A stretch of DNA of 18,459 nucleotides, taken from assembly GCF_031377265.1 (NCBI RefSeq), contig NZ_JANMET010000051.1, forward strand, positions 1-18,459, read 5' to 3'. This document shows positions 14,536 through 18,459 of this stretch, piece after piece. Every line of letters starts with the position of its first letter. The first letter of the stretch is position 1. The position numbers were made by a program, and so were the translations under genes. The stretch comes from JAUYQR01 sp031377265 (GTDB lineage: Bacteria; Pseudomonadota; Alphaproteobacteria; Rhodobacterales; Rhodobacteraceae). The notes under the pieces were generated by a model that did not search any database, had not been told where the DNA came from, and saw only the letters and a program-made list of their open reading frames with translations.

Positions 14536-15260
14536 TCCAGCCAGCCCATCACCTCGGCAACCGTTCGCGCCACGCGGCGCACCGGTATCACTGGCCGGTC
14601 GATCATCAGCACCGGCAGGCCCAAAGCGCGTGCCGCCGCGATCTTGGCCACCGCGCCCTTGCCGCCGGCGTTCTTGGCGACGACGATGTCCGTGCCGTGG
14701 TCCCGCATCAAGGCCGTGTCGCCCGCCATATCGAACGGCCCGCGCGCCACGATCACCCGCACCTGCGGCAGGGGCAGGGGGGCGTCCGGCGCATCGACCA
14801 GACGGACAAGGTAATGGTGCTGCGGCTGGCCCGTGAAGGCCGCCAGATGCTGCCGCCCGATGGCGAGGAACACCCGCCGGGCAGGCCCGCTCAGTGCCGC
14901 AGCCGCAGCCCCCAGATCGGCGAGATGGGTCCAGCGGTCGCCCTCGCCCGCCACCCAGGGTGCGCGTTCCAGGGCGATCAACGGGATGTCCATGGCGGCG
15001 CAGGCGGCAACGGCATTGCCGCTCATCTGCGCTGCAAAGGGATGCGTGGCGTCGATCACATGGGTGATGCCTTCCGCCGCCAGATAGGCGCGCAACCCTT
15101 CCACCCCGCCAAAGCCGCCCACCCGCATGTGGATCGGCTGTCCCAGCGGCGCATCGGTGCGTCCGGCGTAGGAATAGACGCCTTCCAGCCCCGCATCGGC
15201 GATGGCCCGCGCCATCAGCCCCGCTTCTGTCGTGCCGCCGAGAAGAAGGATGCGCGTCAT
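14511..15260 (-). CDS. cobK: Precorrin-6A reductase CobK (reversed within the operon)
   Basis: NADPH-dependent reductase of the C18-C19 double bond of precorrin-6A, giving the substrate of CobL. The 249-residue protein begins MTRILLLGGTTEAG, a Rossmann-like nucleotide site, and contains IDATHPFAAQMS and the VVAKNAGGKGAVAKI segment typical of CobK/CbiJ. It is on the minus strand while its neighbours are on the plus strand. Its start ATG (15260-15258) and the cobL start ATG (15259-15261) share one CATG. Its own ribosome-binding site AAGGA lies six bases upstream, inside the cobL coding sequence. Its end overlaps cobJ by 25 bases. Its promoter must lie within cobL; none could be identified with certainty. 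Confidence 0.95.
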   Translation of the reverse strand: MTRILLLGGTTEAGLMARAIADAGLEGVYSYAGRTDAPLGQPIHMRVGGFGGVEGLRAYLAAEGITHVIDATHPFAAQMSGNAVAACAAMDIPLIALERAPWVAGEGDRWTHLADLGAAAAALSGPARRVFLAIGRQHLAAFTGQPQHHYLVRLVDAPDAPLPLPQVRVIVARGPFDMAGDTALMRDHGTDIVVAKNAGGKGAVAKIAAARALGLPVLMIDRPVIPVRRVARTVAEVMGWLDHPARLGV

Positions 15261-16434
15261 GTCTGATCCTTGGCTGACCATCGTCGGTCTGGGCGAAGAT
15301 GGACCGGCGGGCCTGACCACCGCAAGCCACGAAGCGCTGGCCCGTGCCGAAGTCATCTTCGGCGGTCCCCGCCACCTGGCCTTGGCGGCGGTCGAGGGGC
15401 GGCCGTGGGGCGTGCCCTTCGACATCGCGCCGGTTCTGGCGATGCGCGGGCGGCGCGTTGTCGTGCTGGCTTCAGGTGATCCGTTCTGGTTCGGGGCAGG
15501 GGGATCGCTGATCCCGCACCTCGCGCCCGGTGAATGGGTGTCGCACCCCGCGCCGTCGACGTTTGCGCTGGCCGCTAACCGCCTCGGCTGGCGGCTGGAA
15601 GAGGTGCTCTGCCTTGGCCTGCACGCCGCCCCGCTGACCCGGCTGACCCCGATCCTGGGGCGCGGCACTCGCGCGATCTGCCTGATGCGCGATGCGGCCG
15701 CGGTGGCGGAACTGGCCACTTACCTTGCCGCCACCGGTTTCGGGGCATCGACGCTGACCGTTCTGGAATGTCTTGGCGGCCCGCGCGAACGCATCCGTAG
15801 GGCCACGGCGCACAGGATGGATCTGACCGATATCACCGCCCCCGTCGCCGTCGCCATCGACGCCGTAGGCCAAGGCATCCCCCGCGCCTCCGGTCTTCCC
15901 GACGCTCTGTTCGCCCATGACGGACAAATCACCAAACGCCCGGTCCGCGCGCTGACCCTGTCGGCCCTCGCCCCCCGCGCAGGTGAAACCCTCTGGGACA
16001 TCGGCGCTGGCTCCGGTTCCATCGGCATCGAATGGCTGCTGGCCGGCGCAGCGCATTGTCACGCGATGGAGGCGGACACCACCCGCGCCACCCGCGCCCG
16101 TGCCAATGCCGACCGCTTCGGCCTATCGCATCGCTACACCCTGCACCAGCACTGCGCGCCCGAGGGCCTCGCCACCCTCGCCCGGCCTGACGCCGTGTTC
16201 ATCGGCGGCGGCGCGTCCGAGGCCTTGTTGACCCGGCTGTGGGATATCCTGCCGCCCGGCACCCGCCTTGTCGCCAACGCTGTCACCCTGGAAACCGAGG
16301 CGCTGCTGCTGCAGTGGTCGGCCAGCCACGGCGGCGATCTGCTGCGCATCGAACTTGCCGAGGCCAGCCCCTTGGGCGGCAAACGCGGCTGGCGGTCGGC
16401 CTTGCCGATCGTGCAATGGAGTGTGGTGCGATGA
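15259..16434 (+). CDS. cobL: Precorrin-6Y C5,15-methyltransferase (decarboxylating) CobL
   Basis: Bifunctional enzyme that methylates C5 and C15 of precorrin-6B and removes the acetate carboxyl on ring C, giving precorrin-8X for CobH. The 391-residue length fits a fusion of a CbiE-type domain and a CbiT-type domain. The N-terminal half shows GLGEDG (residues 10-15), the family GGPRHLAL segment, and LASGDPFWFGAGGSL. The C-terminal half has the Rossmann SAM motif DIGAGSGSIG at residues 247-256 and later FIGGGASEA. The start ATG has AAGAAGGA eight bases upstream, inside cobK on the opposite strand. It overlaps cobE at its stop as ATGA. Because cobK interrupts co-directional packing, transcription of cobL probably continues through the cobK antisense strand from cobJ. 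Confidence 0.96.
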   Translation: MSDPWLTIVGLGEDGPAGLTTASHEALARAEVIFGGPRHLALAAVEGRPWGVPFDIAPVLAMRGRRVVVLASGDPFWFGAGGSLIPHLAPGEWVSHPAPSTFALAANRLGWRLEEVLCLGLHAAPLTRLTPILGRGTRAICLMRDAAAVAELATYLAATGFGASTLTVLECLGGPRERIRRATAHRMDLTDITAPVAVAIDAVGQGIPRASGLPDALFAHDGQITKRPVRALTLSALAPRAGETLWDIGAGSGSIGIEWLLAGAAHCHAMEADTTRATRARANADRFGLSHRYTLHQHCAPEGLATLARPDAVFIGGGASEALLTRLWDILPPGTRLVANAVTLETEALLLQWSASHGGDLLRIELAEASPLGGKRGWRSALPIVQWSVVR

Positions 16435-16793
16435 GGGTGGCGGGTTTCGGCTTTCGCAAGGGTGCCAGCGCGGCGGCGCTGGCCGATGCGCTGGCCCGTG
16501 CCGGTGGCGCGGCCGGTGTCACCGCCCTCGCCACCGCTGAGGATAAGGCCGTAGGTTTGCAGGGCATCGCCCGCACGCTCGGCCTGCCGGTGATCGGCGT
16601 GCCGAAGGCTGCGCTGGCCGCGCAGCCGGTGCTGACCCATTCAGCGCGGGTGAAAGCCCTCTACGGCACCGGGTCACTGGCCGAAGCGTCCGCCCTTGCC
16701 GCCGCCGGCCCCGGCGCGCGCCTGCTTGGCCCGCGCGCGCAATCGCAAGACGGCACCGCAACGGCGGCCATCGCCGAAAGGATCACCCCATGA
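16431..16793 (+). CDS. cobE: Cobalamin biosynthesis protein CobE
   Basis: A 120-residue protein of the CobE/CbiG C-terminal family, required for efficient cobalamin synthesis in P. denitrificans but without a settled enzymatic role. It begins MRVAGFGFRKGAS, matching the family's glycine-rich, positively charged start, continues with TAEDKAVGLQGIARTLGLPV and LTHSARVKALYGTGSLAEASAL, and ends RAQSQDGTATAAIAERITP, all recognisable family blocks. Its ATG overlaps the cobL stop as ATGA, and its stop overlaps the cobM start in the same way, so it is tightly embedded in the operon. Its product is usually a single-domain protein in aerobic organisms, as here. Confidence 0.93.
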   Translation: MRVAGFGFRKGASAAALADALARAGGAAGVTALATAEDKAVGLQGIARTLGLPVIGVPKAALAAQPVLTHSARVKALYGTGSLAEASALAAAGPGARLLGPRAQSQDGTATAAIAERITP

Positions 16794-17575
16794 CCGTGCA
16801 TTTCATCGGCGCCGGCCCCGGCGCGCCCGACCTGCTGACCCTGCGGGGCCGCGACCTGATCGCCGAAGCACCGGTCTGCCTTTACGCGGGCTCGCTGATA
16901 CCCGAGGCCATCCTTGCGCATTGCCCGCCGGGCTGCCGGATCATCAACACCGCCCCCCTGTCCCTTGATGAGATCATCGCCGAGATCGCCGCCGCCCACG
17001 CCGCAGGCCATGACATCGCCCGCCTGCATTCCGGCGACCTGTCGGTCTGGTCGGCGATGGGGGAACAGCTGCGCCGGCTGCGCGCGCTGGGCATCCCTTA
17101 CGATGTGACGCCCGGTGTGCCGTCCTTTGCCGCTGCGGCTGCTGCCTTGGGGGCCGAACTGACGTTGCCGGGCCTCGCGCAATCGGTCGTCCTGACCCGT
17201 ACCGAAGGCCGCGCCACCCAGATGCCGCCGCGCGAAACCCTGGCCGCCTTCGGGGCCACCGGGGCCACGCTGGCCTTGCACCTGTCGATCCACCTGCTGG
17301 ACAAGGTCACCGCCGACCTTGTCCCCCACTACGGCCCGGATTGCCCGGTTGCCGTGGTCTGGCGCGCCAGCTGGCCGGACGAACGCATCATCCGTGCCAC
17401 GCTTGGCACCCTCGCATCCGCCGTCCCGGCCGAGGTCGAACGCACCGCGCTGATCCTTGTTGGCCCGGCGCTGGCCGCCGAGGGGTTCGAGAACAGCCGC
17501 TTGTACGCTGGTGACTATGACCGCCGCTATCGCCCCGTCGGCACCGATCCGCGCTTTCCAGGTAGCGCCACATGA
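16790..17575 (+). CDS. cobM: Precorrin-4 C11-methyltransferase CobM
   Basis: SAM-dependent enzyme that methylates C11 of precorrin-4, producing precorrin-5, the substrate of CobF (not present in this window). The 261-residue protein begins VHFIGAGPGAPDLLTLRG, the class III methyltransferase signature, and has YAGSLIPEAIL, HSGDLSVWSAMGEQ, VTPGVPSFAAAAA, TRTEGRATQMP and VVWRASWPDE, which together identify CobM/CbiF. The start ATG overlaps the cobE stop as ATGA, and its stop overlaps the cobB start in the same manner. The reading frame is intact. Confidence 0.96.
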   Translation: MTVHFIGAGPGAPDLLTLRGRDLIAEAPVCLYAGSLIPEAILAHCPPGCRIINTAPLSLDEIIAEIAAAHAAGHDIARLHSGDLSVWSAMGEQLRRLRALGIPYDVTPGVPSFAAAAAALGAELTLPGLAQSVVLTRTEGRATQMPPRETLAAFGATGATLALHLSIHLLDKVTADLVPHYGPDCPVAVVWRASWPDERIIRATLGTLASAVPAEVERTALILVGPALAAEGFENSRLYAGDYDRRYRPVGTDPRFPGSAT

Positions 17576-18459
17576 CGCCGCGACCTTCCACTCCCGGATT
17601 GCTGATCTCCGCCCCGGCCTCGGGCACCGGCAAGACCACACTGATGCTGGGCCTTTTGCGCGCCTTCCGCGACCGGGGCCTCAAGGTGCAACCGTTCAAA
17701 AGCGGGCCGGATTACATCGACCCCGCCTTCCATACCGCCGCCTCGGGCCGCGCCAGCTTCAACCTCGACAGTTGGGCGATGCCTGCGGGCATGATCGCGG
17801 GGCTGGCGGGCAATGGTGCGGCGGCGGATCTGGTGCTGGCCGAAGGCTCGATGGGCCTGTTTGACGGGGTGGCAAAGCCGGGGGCCACCGGTACCGGGGC
17901 CAGTGCCGATGTGGCGGCCCTGATGGGCTGGCCGGTGGTGCTGGTGATCGATGTGTCGGGGCAGGCGCAGACCGCCGCCGCCATCGCGAAGGGCCTTGCC
18001 AGCTTTCGCGCCAACGTTTCGGTCGCAGGCGTGGTGCTGAACCGCGTCGCCAGCCCAAGGCATGAGGCGCTGGTGCGGGATGGCATGGCCGAGGCCGGGA
18101 TCACCGTGTTCGGCGCGCTGCCAAAACAGGCCAGTATCGCGGTGCCCGAACGCCACCTCGGCCTTGTGCAGGCCGAAGAACACCCCGGGTTGGAGACGCT
18201 GATCACTCAGGCCGCCGCCCTGGTCACTGAACGGCTTGACCTTGACGCGCTGCTTGGCGCGGCCCGCGCCGCCGCCAGTCCGGCCCAACCGCTTCGCCTG
18301 ACCCCTCCGGGTCAGCGCATCGCCCTGGCCCGAGATGCGGCGTTCTCGTTCATCTACCCGCATCTGCTACAGGGCTGGCGCGCGGCAGGGGCGGAAATCC
18401 TGCCGTTCTCGCCGCTGGCCGACCAGCGCCCAGATCCTGCGGCAGATGTCTGCTGGCTG
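17572..18459 (+). CDS. cobB: Cobyrinic acid a,c-diamide synthase CobB (5' part)
   Basis: Amidates side chains a and c of hydrogenobyrinic acid using ATP and glutamine, before cobalt insertion. The ATG at 17572 overlaps the cobM stop as ATGA, and 296 codons run open to the right edge of the window. The visible part is the N-terminal dethiobiotin-synthetase-like domain, with the P-loop GTGKTT at residues 18-23 (SAPASGTGKTT), PFKSGPDYIDPAFH, LVLAEGSMGLFDG and VAGVVLNRVAS. The C-terminal glutamine amidotransferase domain with its catalytic cysteine lies beyond the window; full-length proteins have roughly 430-450 residues. Similarity to CobQ is expected, but the PFKSGPDYIDP motif identifies CobB. 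Confidence 0.94.
   Translation, partial: MTPRPSTPGLLISAPASGTGKTTLMLGLLRAFRDRGLKVQPFKSGPDYIDPAFHTAASGRASFNLDSWAMPAGMIAGLAGNGAAADLVLAEGSMGLFDGVAKPGATGTGASADVAALMGWPVVLVIDVSGQAQTAAAIAKGLASFRANVSVAGVVLNRVASPRHEALVRDGMAEAGITVFGALPKQASIAVPERHLGLVQAEEHPGLETLITQAAALVTERLDLDALLGAARAAASPAQPLRLTPPGQRIALARDAAFSFIYPHLLQGWRAAGAEILPFSPLADQRPDPAADVCWL

Noticed and set aside
1..18459. CRISPR arrays, rRNA or tRNA genes, insertion sequences
   Set aside because: No regularly spaced repeats, no rRNA-like blocks, no cloverleaf and no transposase were seen on reading both strands.

Overview
The window looks like an alphaproteobacterial, probably Rhodobacteraceae/Paracoccaceae, chromosome segment. The evidence is strongly G/C-ending codons, a complete-looking run of genes for the aerobic (late cobalt insertion) cobalamin pathway, a TTAA-N7-TTAA motif matching the CtrA consensus, and GGAGGATATTT-type intergenic repeats. 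I cannot name the genus from sequence alone.

Left part (1-2449): the edge of an integrated element. A P4-type tyrosine integrase with all catalytic residues is followed, with a 4-base GTGA overlap, by an unrecognised 229-residue protein; both are on the minus strand. About 490 bases without a credible gene separate them from the rest. Next comes a lone UDP-glucuronate decarboxylase (2450-3427, plus), visibly less GC-rich than the genes to its right, followed by cobQ (cobyric acid synthase, plus) in its own transcription context without a visible cobalamin riboswitch.

Middle part (5111-6472): cobQ and cobO (corrinoid adenosyltransferase, minus) converge on a 384-base intergenic region. It holds strong hairpins, two facing copies of an intergenic repeat and, between those copies, a perfect CtrA-type box and a possible 27-codon ORF. 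cobO diverges from the main cob operon, and the space between them contains a clear cobalamin (B12) riboswitch reading right.

Right part (6473-18459): a densely packed operon in the order DUF1636 ferredoxin-like gene, cobW, cobN, cobG, cobH, cobI, [repeat/hairpin cluster], cobJ, (cobK reversed), cobL, cobE, cobM, cobB. cobB runs off the right edge. Most junctions are ATGA or similar overlaps. The exceptions are the 175-base hairpin/repeat insertion between cobI and cobJ and the reversed cobK. cobK overlaps the end of cobJ tail to tail by 25 bases, and its start codon shares one CATG with the start codon of cobL.

Functionally, CobI, G, J, M, K, L and H carry precorrin-2 to hydrogenobyrinic acid except for the CobF step (C1 methylation), which is not in this window. 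CobB amidates side chains a and c. CobN is the large cobaltochelatase subunit; its partners CobS and CobT are not here. CobO adenosylates and CobQ performs the remaining four amidations. CobG marks the oxygen-dependent route. CobW, CobE and the DUF1636 protein are accessory and incompletely understood. The pathway itself is well described. The less explained items are the cobK arrangement, the repeat pair bracketing a CtrA box, and the DUF1636 cysteine protein as first gene under the riboswitch.
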